This document shows positions 5,215-13,065 of a stretch of 57,480 bases of DNA, piece after piece. Each line of letters starts with the position of its first letter. Position 1 is the first letter of the stretch. The position numbers and the translations under genes are program-made. The notes under the pieces are model-generated. The model worked only from the letters and a program-made list of their open reading frames with translations. It made no database searches and had not been told where the DNA came from. Source of the stretch: a virus; the IMG/VR virus record IMGVR_UViG_3300046534_000186, positions 1 through 57,480 of that record; one strand, 5' to 3'.

Positions 5215-6543
5215 ATGAATCTGTATGATGACCAATTAAGAGCTGCCGCTCGCTTTGAGAAGTGGCTATCTACTTCTTCACAGACGTTTGCAGGTCTATG
5301 GGCTTCAGCAGGCTATGGAAAGTCTTTTACAGCAAAGTACTTGATAGAAGAAGTAATACTTAAGCATACCAACTACACGCCAATACTTACCAGTACTACT
5401 CACTCAGCAGTTGAAGTGATGGAGCAGTTTACTGGTAGACCTGCCACTACCCTACACTCATTAATGGGTTGGGTTCCACAGGTAGTAAAAGATACTGGCG
5501 AGGAATACCTAAGCACTCCAGAGATGCGAGGCAAAAAATCTAATCTTGTAAAGGACATGATAGTACTAGTAGATGAGGCTGGTACACTAGGCCATGAAGA
5601 AATGCGTTTACTTACTTTAGCATGTCAAGAAGCAGACGCTCGTGTATTGTTCATTGGAGATCACAAGCAATGCTTTCCAGTTATTAAGGAAGGCGAAGAA
5701 TTGTGCGTACCAGCTCATAGGGCCACAGAATGTATGCTTGAGTTAACAGAACCTAAGCGTACAGACAGGGCTAACAATATATTTAAACTAAGCGAGAAGT
5801 ACAGAGCCACTGTTGATGGTGGGCCACAACCTATCCTATCCACTAAATTAAATGTGGATGGTAAAACTGGTGTAAGGTATGTCGATGATATAGAGGAAAT
5901 GGCTTACAAAGCATTTGCCGCTGGCATACGAGATGGCAACACAGACAATATTAAGGTTCTAGCCTTTACAAATCTACGCTGCTTATCATTAAACCGTAAA
6001 ATCCGCAAGAATGTCTTAGGACATAAAAGCCAGATACCTACGGTGGGTGAAGTCATGATTGCTAACACATCTATAACTGATGTAGAAGGTAATGTGATGA
6101 TTAAGAATAACGAGCGAGTAGTAGTTACGTCAGTTGAGGAGACTGATAATCACGGTCTAAAGGGAGCTTTCATTACCTACGATAACTTAGACGGAGAAGG
6201 TATACCAGAATCGGTATTTGTTCCTGAGAGTCCAGGTAGGTTAGCGGATAGGCTCAAGAAATTGTCCAATGAAGCTAAAGGCTACGGAGCTAATGGCTTT
6301 AAAGACGAGTCAAGCGCACTATGGAGAACATTCTACAGCCTCAAGGAAGGTTGTGCAGATATTCGATTCACCTATGCAATGACTGTAAACAAAGCTCAGG
6401 GTATAACACTCAAACATGCTTTAATAGACATGTCTGATATAAACAAGGCAAGCTCCTTCAGTCGTGAAATGGCTGCTAGGCTTGCTTATACTGCTGTATC
6501 TCGTGGAACTACTTTTGTAACTATTGAAGGAGACCTAACATGA
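5215..6543 (+). CDS. SF1 helicase, Dda/RecD-like (442 aa)
   Basis: ATP-driven 5'-3' DNA helicase of the RecD/Dda (SF1B) group by motif order. Visible: Walker A ASAGYGKSF with Lys36; motif Ia STTHSA; Walker B VLVDEAG at about 117-123; motif III FIGDHKQCFPV at about 147-156; motif V/VI region AMTVNKAQGITLKHAL followed by AYTAVSRG near the C terminus. Its length matches T4 Dda (about 440). It overlaps the next gene by four bases. It is the only clear helicase I find, so it may act at the replication fork as well as in repair or recombination. Confidence 0.88.
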   Translation: MNLYDDQLRAAARFEKWLSTSSQTFAGLWASAGYGKSFTAKYLIEEVILKHTNYTPILTSTTHSAVEVMEQFTGRPATTLHSLMGWVPQVVKDTGEEYLSTPEMRGKKSNLVKDMIVLVDEAGTLGHEEMRLLTLACQEADARVLFIGDHKQCFPVIKEGEELCVPAHRATECMLELTEPKRTDRANNIFKLSEKYRATVDGGPQPILSTKLNVDGKTGVRYVDDIEEMAYKAFAAGIRDGNTDNIKVLAFTNLRCLSLNRKIRKNVLGHKSQIPTVGEVMIANTSITDVEGNVMIKNNERVVVTSVEETDNHGLKGAFITYDNLDGEGIPESVFVPESPGRLADRLKKLSNEAKGYGANGFKDESSALWRTFYSLKEGCADIRFTYAMTVNKAQGITLKHALIDMSDINKASSFSREMAARLAYTAVSRGTTFVTIEGDLT

Positions 6544-6977
6544 CTATAAGGGAAGATGCTAATAAACTGTGCAAACTACTATATCACGAATTATCTTTGA
6601 TAGGATTTTATCCTGCCTTAACTGGAGGTGTACTGTACAAAAAAGGTGTCAGGAAAGATATAGACATTATTGTATATAGGAATAGGCAGCTAGTAGAGGA
6701 CTTTGAACTTAAAGATATAGAGAGTACACTTGAAAAAGTTGGTATGATTGAATTCAAGCACTATGGATTTGTTACCAAGTGCCTATGGATGGGCTACTCA
6801 GTAGACCTACTTAACCCAGAAACAAGTGATAGTAAAGGTTACGATAACCCAATAAAGTTTAAAATAACAGGGCGGTTTAATGATGAAACTGTACTAGAGA
6901 TCAAGAAGGGTAGCAGAGGTGCTATGACAGACTTATTAAGAGTAATCGTAGAAAATGAACTACACAACGGTGGCTAA
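6540..6977 (+). CDS. Nucleotidyltransferase-fold protein (145 aa)
   Basis: The sequence shows the pol-beta-type nucleotidyltransferase signature: a Gly-Gly turn (LTGGVLYKKG, about residues 27-36), then the metal-binding pair in KDIDIIVY (about 38-45) and a third acidic residue in YSVDLLNP. The size fits a minimal (MNT-like) catalytic domain without partner domain. Substrate is unknown: relatives add NMP to proteins, tRNA or antibiotics. It is coupled to the helicase gene by a four-base overlap (ATGA). It could modify a host target or act in nucleic-acid repair; nothing here decides. Confidence 0.6.
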   Translation: MTIREDANKLCKLLYHELSLIGFYPALTGGVLYKKGVRKDIDIIVYRNRQLVEDFELKDIESTLEKVGMIEFKHYGFVTKCLWMGYSVDLLNPETSDSKGYDNPIKFKITGRFNDETVLEIKKGSRGAMTDLLRVIVENELHNGG

Positions 6978-6978
6978 C

Positions 6979-7284
6979 ATGAATATAGAAAAAGTAGTAG
7001 TAGACGGAGTTTTAAAAGATGTAACTCCAGAATTAGCGGCTGAGATGTTTGCAATAATGAACGCACACAAACAAGCCATATTTTTCAATAAATTAGCTGA
7101 GTTAATCTCTAAATGGGATAATGGAATGGGTAGTTTTGCAATGCAGTTACAGTACATAACTGATGAAGAAGAACTAACCACAGAAGGAAGAAGGGTTATG
7201 GAGCTGATTGGTGAGTACGCCAAAGAGCAAGAACCTTTATTTAACTTTAATTATTACAAAGAGCAAGACCCTTTCTTTGACTAG
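6979..7284 (+). CDS. Hypothetical protein (101 aa)
   Basis: I choose the ATG at 6979 (GGTGGCTAAC before it) rather than the ATG at 6955, which lies deeper inside the previous gene. The product is predicted mostly helical and acidic; a Glu-rich segment (TDEEELTTEG) precedes a C-terminal pair of similar stretches, KEQEPLFNF and KEQDPFFD. It ends in aromatic-acidic residues. No family recognised. Confidence 0.6.
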   Translation: MNIEKVVVDGVLKDVTPELAAEMFAIMNAHKQAIFFNKLAELISKWDNGMGSFAMQLQYITDEEELTTEGRRVMELIGEYAKEQEPLFNFNYYKEQDPFFD

Positions 7285-7302
7285 ATAACTTAGGAGAAAC
7301 AA

Positions 7303-7437
7303 ATGAGAACTTGGAAAGTAGTATCGTGGGAAGGAGCAACAAGTTTCTTCTCTTCTTACACAGAATCAGAAGCTAGACAAGATGCAGAAGATTTCTGTAG
7401 AGACTCTGGCGGGGTAAAGGATTGGGATGAGCAGTAG
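7303..7437 (+). CDS. Small hypothetical protein (44 aa)
   Basis: Too short for most gene callers but well supported: TAGGAGAAACAA precedes the ATG, spacing from the previous stop is 18 bases and the stop overlaps the next small frame. It begins MRTWKVVSWEG and has the look of a short beta-hairpin plus helix (YTESEARQDAEDFCRD). Such 40-50 residue WKV-type proteins are common and uncharacterised in phages. Confidence 0.55.
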   Translation: MRTWKVVSWEGATSFFSSYTESEARQDAEDFCRDSGGVKDWDEQ

Positions 7438-7528
7438 CTATTACCGTTCTTACAAAGCTCCAGACCCTAAATGGGACTGGGAAATCTTATTAATAATGGT
7501 TACTTTAATGGTACTTTTAGCATTATAG
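7427..7528 (+). CDS. Small membrane protein (33 aa)
   Basis: The ATG lies inside the end of the previous frame (GATGAGCAG), an 11-base overlap typical of coupled phage genes. The first 18 residues are polar and aromatic (MSSSYYRSYKAPDPKWDW), followed by a single membrane span (ILLIMVTLMVLLAL) to the C terminus, so probably a C-terminally anchored peptide. The stop overlaps TTATAGGCAGAA, which resembles the candidate promoter core. Function unknown. Confidence 0.45.
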   Translation: MSSSYYRSYKAPDPKWDWEILLIMVTLMVLLAL

Positions 7529-7549
7529 GCAGAATATAAGGAGAAATAA

Positions 7550-8275
7550 ATGAAACTAGGAGAACCTTTATTACCGCCTCCTCCTACACCAAAGGATGAT
7601 GGAGTGTTCGTATCACATGAAGAGTTAGTAAAATATAGTAAGCTTATATCAGGTGAAATGACCTCACCTGCCTATATAGGGGAGTTTATGGACTATAGAG
7701 AGAACTCTGCATCACTAGAAAGTTTAATAGAAGATATTATGTTAAATATGGGGAAGGTACTCCTATATGACAGATGTAGTACTAAGCAAAAAGGAGTGCT
7801 TATAGCTTTTATATTGCACAGAGCCAACAGCATAGTTGGTGGCCGAGTTGCAGACATACACCCTAGTCTAAGTGAGACAAATACCCTAATAATGAAGTTA
7901 GATTTCATGGATGACCTTGAGACCCCTAAAGCACTTGATGGAGATAAACTTGCTTGTGCTAGAGATAAACTTTATAATAATACTCATGGATTTTTCCACG
8001 GTCATCATATACTTTTCGACACCCCTATTAACCCTAAAGAGAATTTTATGAAAATTACAAGACCAATTATGGTAGGATCAGTAAATATCCTAGAAGCGTC
8101 TGACGATACATTAGTTAGCCTTATTAGGAAAGCTAAAAGTCAAATTGAAGCAGACAAGGATATGGCAAGTATATCCTCAAAGTTTAAAGATAAGAAGAAG
8201 GAACTCGACAAGGTAGTACGGCTATGCCTTAAACAGTTAGATGGGGAAGAAGAAAGTCCTTTTCCTGACGTTTAA
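7550..8275 (+). CDS. Hypothetical protein (241 aa)
   Basis: The start follows TATAAGGAGAAATAA. It has a proline-rich N terminus (LLPPPPTPK, residues 6-14), a helical centre, a His-containing segment (GFFHGHHILFDTP, about 149-161) and a charged C-terminal helix (KFKDKKKELDKVVR) with an acidic end. I see no nucleotide-binding or catalytic signature. It is well separated from the small genes upstream and followed by a 200-base structured gap. Confidence 0.6.
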   Translation: MKLGEPLLPPPPTPKDDGVFVSHEELVKYSKLISGEMTSPAYIGEFMDYRENSASLESLIEDIMLNMGKVLLYDRCSTKQKGVLIAFILHRANSIVGGRVADIHPSLSETNTLIMKLDFMDDLETPKALDGDKLACARDKLYNNTHGFFHGHHILFDTPINPKENFMKITRPIMVGSVNILEASDDTLVSLIRKAKSQIEADKDMASISSKFKDKKKELDKVVRLCLKQLDGEEESPFPDV

Positions 8276-8478
8276 TAACATTGACCTAATAGGTGAAGAC
8301 CTTTATACTATTCGTAGGCAGGATTATATCCGTCAGTCCTACGTGCTAGTCATAGTTGAAGAACTTTAACCTAGTCGTGGCTACACCTGAGATAGACTAT
8401 CCACTAGATTAGATGTGGATAGCCAGACTAAATGTAGATAGCCACGCACCCAATTATTAACAATGGAGGAGAGATCCT
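8276..8478. other. Structured intergenic region
   Basis: No gene. GTAGG (8314-8318)/CCTAC (8338-8342) encloses GGAT-tat-ATCC. Then CGTGGCTA (8376-8383) pairs with TAGCCACG (8439-8446) and encloses the perfect 8-bp hairpin CTATCCAC (8397-8404)/GTGGATAG (8415-8422). This could be a processing site or leader regulator for the small gene at 8479. Confidence 0.5.
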
Positions 8479-8610
8479 ATGAAGTCAAAGAAAGAAAAAC
8501 AAGAAGAAGCGCAAATTCGTGCTGCAAAGTATGACTTTGCCAGATCCAAAGCTAAACGTACTGGATCAGCAACTGAGTCCGAGTGGAATAAAGCTAGGAG
8601 TACTAAATAA
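8479..8610 (+). CDS. Small charged protein (43 aa)
   Basis: ATG after GGAGGAGAGATCCT; the stop overlaps the next start (TAATG). The product is Lys/Glu/Ala-rich and probably one helix, starting MKSKKEKQEEAQIRAA. The strong ribosome site, the leader and the coupling support it as real. No family recognised. Confidence 0.55.
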   Translation: MKSKKEKQEEAQIRAAKYDFARSKAKRTGSATESEWNKARSTK

Positions 8611-8903
8611 TGAATGGTAAAAAAGCAAAATTACTTAGAAGACTGGCTGGTGTAACTAGCAAAACACAAAAGTCCCGTAGTTACTCAGGAGTTGAAAGAA
8701 CAGCAAGGGTAAGAACCCACAAAGAGGTGAACCTTACTACAGGTAAGGAAGAGGTAGTATCAAAGATAACCACTCACACTTACCAGCTAAATCCCTCTAC
8801 TCGTAAGTTGTACAAAGCTATGAAGAAATCAGCCACTAAGAGGTTTGGTGGAATGGTCGCAGGAGCTTTTTATAAGAACAACGCAGTACAATACGACCTA
8901 TAG
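8610..8903 (+). CDS. Hypothetical basic protein (97 aa)
   Basis: It starts in the TAATG overlap with the previous gene. It is Lys/Arg-rich throughout (AKLLRRLAG, RTARVRTHKE, KKSATKRFGG), with a beta-like stretch in the middle and a Gly-Ala-rich end, and could bind nucleic acid. The last codons and stop form GACCTATAGGTGC, similar to the candidate promoter core, so a transcript may begin at the end of this gene. Confidence 0.6.
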   Translation: MNGKKAKLLRRLAGVTSKTQKSRSYSGVERTARVRTHKEVNLTTGKEEVVSKITTHTYQLNPSTRKLYKAMKKSATKRFGGMVAGAFYKNNAVQYDL

Positions 8904-9146
8904 GTGCTAGAAGCATCTGGCGTAAAGCCCGTCACTGTTAAGACGTAAACAAGCGTATAGTAGTGAGTCTACTAGACTGATGGAATAAGACATCTCGCAG
9001 GCAGAAATCAGCAACCTGCCGTGAATAAAGCTGTATATGGCGGTAAACCACCTTGCTTTGGAGTTAGTTGCCAAGCTTAAGCACTGAAAACTTGACTGCT
9101 AGGAATAGACTAGCAACCCCTTAACCATTACTTAAAGAGAAACTAT
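8904..9146 (+). ncRNA. Structured gap, probable leader or small RNA
   Basis: No gene. It has several local stems: GCAGG (8997-9001)/CCTGC (9015-9019), AAAGC (9027-9031)/GCTTT (9055-9059) enclosing GGCGGTAAACCACC, and TGCTAG (9097-9102)/CTAGCA (9110-9115). The last belongs to the element shared with 2176-2200. The region may be a stand-alone RNA or the 5' leader of the gene at 9147. I could not match it to a known class, including group I introns. Confidence 0.4.
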
Positions 9147-9464
9147 ATGACAATTGAAATCACAACCCTACCATCAGGCACATCTATTATTGAAGTTGAT
9201 GGTGAAGTAAAAACATTTGCAAATGAAGCACTCGCCAAAGCTGCAATCGCTGTTATCGAAAATGGTGCAGAGTACTTGCGTCTTGGTGAAGCTTATGCAG
9301 CTAGCAAAGGTCTCACTGGCAAGAACGCCAAAGGTAAAGTAAACGTAGTTTCTGACTACCTTGCTTGGGTAGACGCTGGTATGCCAGAAGCTGCTCCTGA
9401 AGATGAAGGTACTGAAGATACTGAAGATGATGCAGGTACGCCAGACTCTGCTACACAATTCTAG
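9147..9464 (+). CDS. Hypothetical acidic protein (105 aa)
   Basis: The ribosome site AAAGAGAAACTAT is nearly the same as that of the gene at 2279. The first 80 residues look like a small alpha/beta domain (TTLPSGTSIIEVDGEVKTF then Ala-rich helices); the last 25 are very acidic (EDEGTEDTEDDAG) and end in aromatic F. It is followed by a strong terminator, so it ends a transcription unit and is probably abundantly expressed. No family recognised. Confidence 0.65.
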   Translation: MTIEITTLPSGTSIIEVDGEVKTFANEALAKAAIAVIENGAEYLRLGEAYAASKGLTGKNAKGKVNVVSDYLAWVDAGMPEAAPEDEGTEDTEDDAGTPDSATQF

Positions 9465-9513
9465 AAAACGTTCGCCGGTGCAATATAGTCAGTTAATGCT
9501 GTCTATATGACTT

Positions 9514-9544
9514 ACAGGGCTGGTTAACATCAGCCCTGTTTTAG
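9514..9544 (+). terminator. Rho-independent terminator
   Basis: ACAGGGCTG (9514-9522) pairs perfectly with CAGCCCTGT (9531-9539), 8-base loop, followed by TTTTA. This ends the 8479-9464 unit. Confidence 0.85.
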
Positions 9545-9688
9545 TTTACTTAGCCCAACTTTAAAGGAAGGCCAGGTTTGTGAGGTACTAAGACCTATTT
9601 ATAGGGTATGATGTACCTATACTTAAAGTATGTGCTTGCCTTAGCATTGTCTAACCTGCTTTAGGGTTGGACTAAGTAAATTGATGAA
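9545..9688. other. Gap between two terminators
   Basis: No gene. It contains TTATAGGGTATG at 9599, a weak match to the candidate phage promoter core, preceded by AAGACC as in the 751-868 array but with shorter spacing, and a small palindrome CATACTTAAAGTATG-like around 9612. Confidence 0.3.
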
Positions 9689-9719
9689 AGCCCTAACCAA
9701 TTCTGGTTAGGGCTTTCTT
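9689..9719 (+). terminator. Rho-independent terminator
   Basis: AGCCCTAACCA (9689-9699) pairs perfectly with TGGTTAGGGCT (9704-9714), 4-base loop, followed by TTCTTGTTT. It insulates the next gene, which starts at 9759. Confidence 0.9.
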
Positions 9720-9758
9720 GTTTATCTTTATTAAAAATTGTTAGCTCTGGAGGATAAT

Positions 9759-10868
9759 ATGTTATTGCAGAGAAAAGATTTAAAAGGAAGTCTTCTATTA
9801 AGACCAATAGAGCTGCCTGAGTACCTAGAGCATATACTAAAAAAGCTACCAAGTGTCCCTGAAGGTATTATTGGAGTTGATTTAGAGTCTGGGTTAGTGC
9901 AAGTAAAACTAGACGAAGACAAAGTTACTTCAATGAAGTTTGGAAGATTCTTGCTAAAAACAAATAATACTGATGCAGACGTTAGAGAATGCTCTTCACT
10001 GCTTACGTCTGCCTTAGAGCAAATTAAAGGAACTGTGTTGAAGTTGACAGAGAGTGAAGGGCAATCTGAAAAGGTATACGAGGATGGGCCTACCTCTTGT
10101 ATGGCTGGTATGGAATGTACCAGAGTATATCACTCAGAAGATGTAGCAGTTGCCTATGCGGAAATTAATAACCGTATAGTTGCAAGGTCAGTAGTATGCA
10201 AAAATAGTTCTTTGGGTCTTAGGTATGTAAGAATATATGGTAATAAGGACTTACTACTCCCCCTACTCATAAAGAATGGGTATGAGTTAGGAGACTTAGA
10301 ATCATGCAAGTTACCTAGAATAGAAGATAGCGATGGCAGAATAATGATGCCATTTTTAGATTGTGGGTCACGTGTAAATGACTTAGGCACATACTTAGAG
10401 ATCTCCCAGTATGGAGAGTTTTCAACAGACTCAACTTCTGGATTTTTAGGTTCTTGGTGTGCAGGGTGCGGTGAACAAGTTTCCCACACAGAGGAATTGT
10501 ATTTTTCCGATCATGAAGAGCTTAACTTGTGTAGTACCTGCTTTGAGGATAACCACATTTATGTTGATGGTGAGTACTATCACAGAGATAGTGGTAATAT
10601 AGTAGCTACTTATGATGGGGATTGGATATTGTCTGAGGAAGCATCATACTCTACTCATGATGGGGAGACTTACCACTCAGATGATGTAGTATTTTGCGAA
10701 ATTTTAGATAGTTTCATACTAGAGTCTAAGTCAGTAATAGCAGTAACAGACATAGGGTTTACTGATGGTGAGGTATGCCTTAGGGAAGATTGTGAAGTTG
10801 TAAATAACATATGGGTTCACAGCGAGCTAGCAATTGAACTAAATAAACAAATGGAGATGGAAGTATGA
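9759..10868 (+). CDS. Phage protein with C-terminal zinc ribbon (369 aa)
   Basis: The start is the ATG after CTGGAGGATAAT. The N-terminal and middle part contains the segment DGPTSCMAG (about 105-113), then VAVAYAEINNRIVARSVV and a RIYG segment. From memory this resembles a widespread uncharacterised family in lytic phages. From about residue 233 a zinc ribbon is seen (CAGCGEQ ... CSTCFEDN), followed by acidic, His-rich sequence (DGEYYHRDSG, DGETYHSDD) that could hold further metal sites. Function unknown; a regulatory or host-interaction role is guesswork. It is coupled to the downstream holin gene by a four-base overlap. Confidence 0.6.
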   Translation: MLLQRKDLKGSLLLRPIELPEYLEHILKKLPSVPEGIIGVDLESGLVQVKLDEDKVTSMKFGRFLLKTNNTDADVRECSSLLTSALEQIKGTVLKLTESEGQSEKVYEDGPTSCMAGMECTRVYHSEDVAVAYAEINNRIVARSVVCKNSSLGLRYVRIYGNKDLLLPLLIKNGYELGDLESCKLPRIEDSDGRIMMPFLDCGSRVNDLGTYLEISQYGEFSTDSTSGFLGSWCAGCGEQVSHTEELYFSDHEELNLCSTCFEDNHIYVDGEYYHRDSGNIVATYDGDWILSEEASYSTHDGETYHSDDVVFCEILDSFILESKSVIAVTDIGFTDGEVCLREDCEVVNNIWVHSELAIELNKQMEMEV

Positions 10869-11260
10869 TTGATTTTGATTTTGGGTTCTTTAAAGCCCTA
10901 ATAAGCCCTATAACAGATTTTGTAAAAGGCAGGCAAGCTATTAAAAAAGCTGAAGTAGTGGCTAAAATTGAACAAATAGAAAGAGGTGAAGCATCAAACA
11001 TAACAATGGATCAAGGTGCAAGGCAGGCTGCTGGTTGGATGGACGATATATCCTTTTATGCGTTCTTATCACCTGCTTTTATGTGCTTTTATCCTCCAGC
11101 CTTGCCTCATATAAAAGCAGGCTTTGTGGCTTTGGCTACGATGCCTCTATGGTGGCAGTATGCTCTGGGGATGATGCTAATAAGCGTTTGGGGGTACAGG
11201 AAGATAATAGAACCAGTAATAGTATCCATAGCGAAAGTTTGGATAAACAAGTTAACTTAA
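10865..11260 (+). CDS. Holin-like membrane protein (131 aa)
   Basis: The N-terminal half is amphipathic and charged (KGRQAIKKAEVVAKIEQIER). From about residue 60 there are two to three membrane spans (ISFYAFLSPAFMCFYPPALP; GFVALATMPLWWQYALGMML; ISVWGYRKIIEPV). This layout matches the three-span holins of the gene-transfer-agent type (GTA_holin_3TM). It lies directly before the lysozyme gene, the usual holin-endolysin order. It would set lysis timing by permeabilising the inner membrane. Assignment is by topology and position, not by a conserved motif. Confidence 0.65.
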   Translation: MIDFDFGFFKALISPITDFVKGRQAIKKAEVVAKIEQIERGEASNITMDQGARQAAGWMDDISFYAFLSPAFMCFYPPALPHIKAGFVALATMPLWWQYALGMMLISVWGYRKIIEPVIVSIAKVWINKLT

Positions 11261-11283
11261 CAAAACATTTGGAAGTATTAACT

Positions 11284-11772
11284 ATGGACGTATATAAAAT
11301 TTTAGAATTTGAAGAAGGCTTGTCATTAGAGCCTTATCTGTGCTCACTAGGGTTTGTCACAATAGGGCTAGGAACTAAGCTACATAAATCAAAAGGATTA
11401 GACCCTAATGATTTTCCTATTAGAGTCTCTAGAGATATGGCTGTAGAGTGGTTGCACTCTGAGGTAGCTATTAAAGATAGAAGGCTAACCCAGAAATTCG
11501 GTAGTCTATACACAGGGCTTAGTAAGGATAGGAAAGCTATTATTATATCTATGGCCTATCAACTTGGGACTAACGGTGTTGGCTTATTTAAGAATATGTG
11601 GAGAAACCTAGCAGATGGTCACTACAACCTTGCTGCCCTGGAAATGCTAGACAGTGTATGGGCTAAACAAACCCCAGAAAGAGCTGACAGGCACCAAAGA
11701 GTTATGACTGGATCATCATTAGAATCTGTGTATAATGATTGGCTAGATAATATTTGGCTAAAAGATGACTGA
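11284..11772 (+). CDS. T4-type lysozyme, GH24 endolysin (162 aa)
   Basis: Muramidase that cleaves peptidoglycan at lysis. I place the start at 11284, where the protein aligns with the T4 lysozyme N terminus; the frame is open upstream over the holin gene. The catalytic layout E-8-(D/C)-5-T is present as Glu11, Cys20, Thr26, so T4 Asp20 is replaced by Cys, a natural family variant. TIGLGT and the C-terminal RADRHQRVM segment support GH24. No signal peptide or membrane anchor is seen, so export would depend on the holin. It overlaps the next gene by eight bases. Confidence 0.88.
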   Translation: MDVYKILEFEEGLSLEPYLCSLGFVTIGLGTKLHKSKGLDPNDFPIRVSRDMAVEWLHSEVAIKDRRLTQKFGSLYTGLSKDRKAIIISMAYQLGTNGVGLFKNMWRNLADGHYNLAALEMLDSVWAKQTPERADRHQRVMTGSSLESVYNDWLDNIWLKDD

Positions 11773-12403
11773 GCTTATAGATGTATGTGTAAGCTACATC
11801 GAAAATAAAAACGCTAATTACTTGGCTAAGGAGGGCCAAGTAGTCTACTACACATCTTTAACAGGGAGGAAGTCTGACCAAGTATGGATAAAGCATAGTA
11901 TGTCAGAGACAATAAGGATTATAAAGTCCACTAAGCTGGCAGCGTTTAAAGATCTAAAAGAATTTCATGTTCTATCTGCATTTCAAGAGCTAGATAGGGT
12001 GTATGAGTTTGCTGCCAAGTCAAGACATGAAGTTTCTGTAGGAGTATTCAATTACTACGAGCATTCAAATAGGGATATGACTACTCAAATAGCAATAGCA
12101 TTAACAGATGCATTTATTATGAGAGGCTTCCCAGCGTTATTAGGTAATGATGTACTAAGACTCTACCATGAAGTATTGAAGAAGCTTGACAGCTATAATA
12201 ACACTTTGGCAGAAAGAGATACACTAATTCATACTTTAGATGTAGCAGGTTATGACTTTCGTTCAAAATCAAAAAGAGTACTAGTTGGAGGCACTAAAGT
12301 TAGCGCCTTTATGACGCTATACTCTACACCATCCCAGATTATGCACATAACAAGTGATATTTCTAAACAGATAGTTCAACAGATATACGGAGAATTAAAA
12401 TGA
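11765..12403 (+). CDS. Hypothetical protein (212 aa)
   Basis: It starts inside the end of the lysozyme gene and overlaps the next by four bases, so it belongs to the same translationally coupled group. It is soluble and mostly helical, with several Lys/Tyr-rich segments and a Ser/Thr-rich beta region at 165-185. No membrane span or lipobox argues against a spanin. I recognise no family. Confidence 0.6.
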   Translation: MTELIDVCVSYIENKNANYLAKEGQVVYYTSLTGRKSDQVWIKHSMSETIRIIKSTKLAAFKDLKEFHVLSAFQELDRVYEFAAKSRHEVSVGVFNYYEHSNRDMTTQIAIALTDAFIMRGFPALLGNDVLRLYHEVLKKLDSYNNTLAERDTLIHTLDVAGYDFRSKSKRVLVGGTKVSAFMTLYSTPSQIMHITSDISKQIVQQIYGELK

Positions 12404-13065
12404 GTACTAGGAAATCTCTACCAAAATTACACATGGCATTGGCAAACCACTATGGACATAAACTAGCAGAAAGTATGATACTATCAACAGGGCTGGATTA
12501 TATTAAAGACGATGTTGATGTAGCTTCTGCTTTCAGATTTAGAGCTACAGACCAGGGAAGTGATTTCTGGTATAAGATAAGATATGAGTTAATGAATGTA
12601 CCAGTTGCAGAATATTGGGAAAGAGTCTGCCCAAAGCTATTTAATTCTATGTCTAATCACTTTGGAAAAGATAGAACTGTAGAGTTATTAGGAGGGTTAG
12701 TACCTTTTAATGATGAAGGTGATAGAGTATCAAATGATAAAAAGTACCCTATAAGTTGTTTTAACTTTGTGAGATCAGTACAAGGAAGTGAATTTTGGAT
12801 GGATATAAACAAGGAGATGTTTGATGCTTCTAGCGACCTTATTAGATCAAAATTTCCTATGCTACTTAATACTTTAAGAATAGTGTACGGTGAAAGGCTT
12901 GCCTTGACTATGATCGATGATATAGGAGATGAAGTTTTTATGGAAGACTACCCAACACCAAGTGGAAGTTTTGTTTGGGAGTCCTCATCGCAAGGTGTTA
13001 GTTATTGGGATCAGGTACAAGAAGAAATTGAATCTAGATATCCAGAAGTCTTAATAGAAAGCTAA
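12400..13065 (+). CDS. Protein of three tandem ~70-residue repeats ending in QGSxFW (221 aa)
   Basis: Three homologous units are visible (about 7-66, 77-142 and 153-212). Each begins with (C/F)PxL followed by HYG/HFG/VYG and ends with an F-x-F...QG-x-x-(F/Y)W core: FRATDQGSDFW, VRSVQGSEFW, ESSSQGVSYW. The QG..FW core occurs singly in many small phage proteins of unknown role (from memory). A triplicated form suggests a repeat-binding adaptor. It has four-base and one-base overlaps with its neighbours and precedes the primase gene. Confidence 0.6.
   Translation: MSTRKSLPKLHMALANHYGHKLAESMILSTGLDYIKDDVDVASAFRFRATDQGSDFWYKIRYELMNVPVAEYWERVCPKLFNSMSNHFGKDRTVELLGGLVPFNDEGDRVSNDKKYPISCFNFVRSVQGSEFWMDINKEMFDASSDLIRSKFPMLLNTLRIVYGERLALTMIDDIGDEVFMEDYPTPSGSFVWESSSQGVSYWDQVQEEIESRYPEVLIES

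Noticed and set aside
7524-7535. Single TATAGG sites (7524, 9600, 36372) as firm promoters
   Set aside because: A hexamer is expected by chance several times in AT-rich DNA; only the repeated array with the longer core is well supported.
10154-10489. Minus-strand frames of about 110 codons here and elsewhere (24186, 29759, 34779, 48685, 52089)
   Set aside because: All lie inside strongly supported plus-strand genes, lack ribosome sites and look like antisense shadows.
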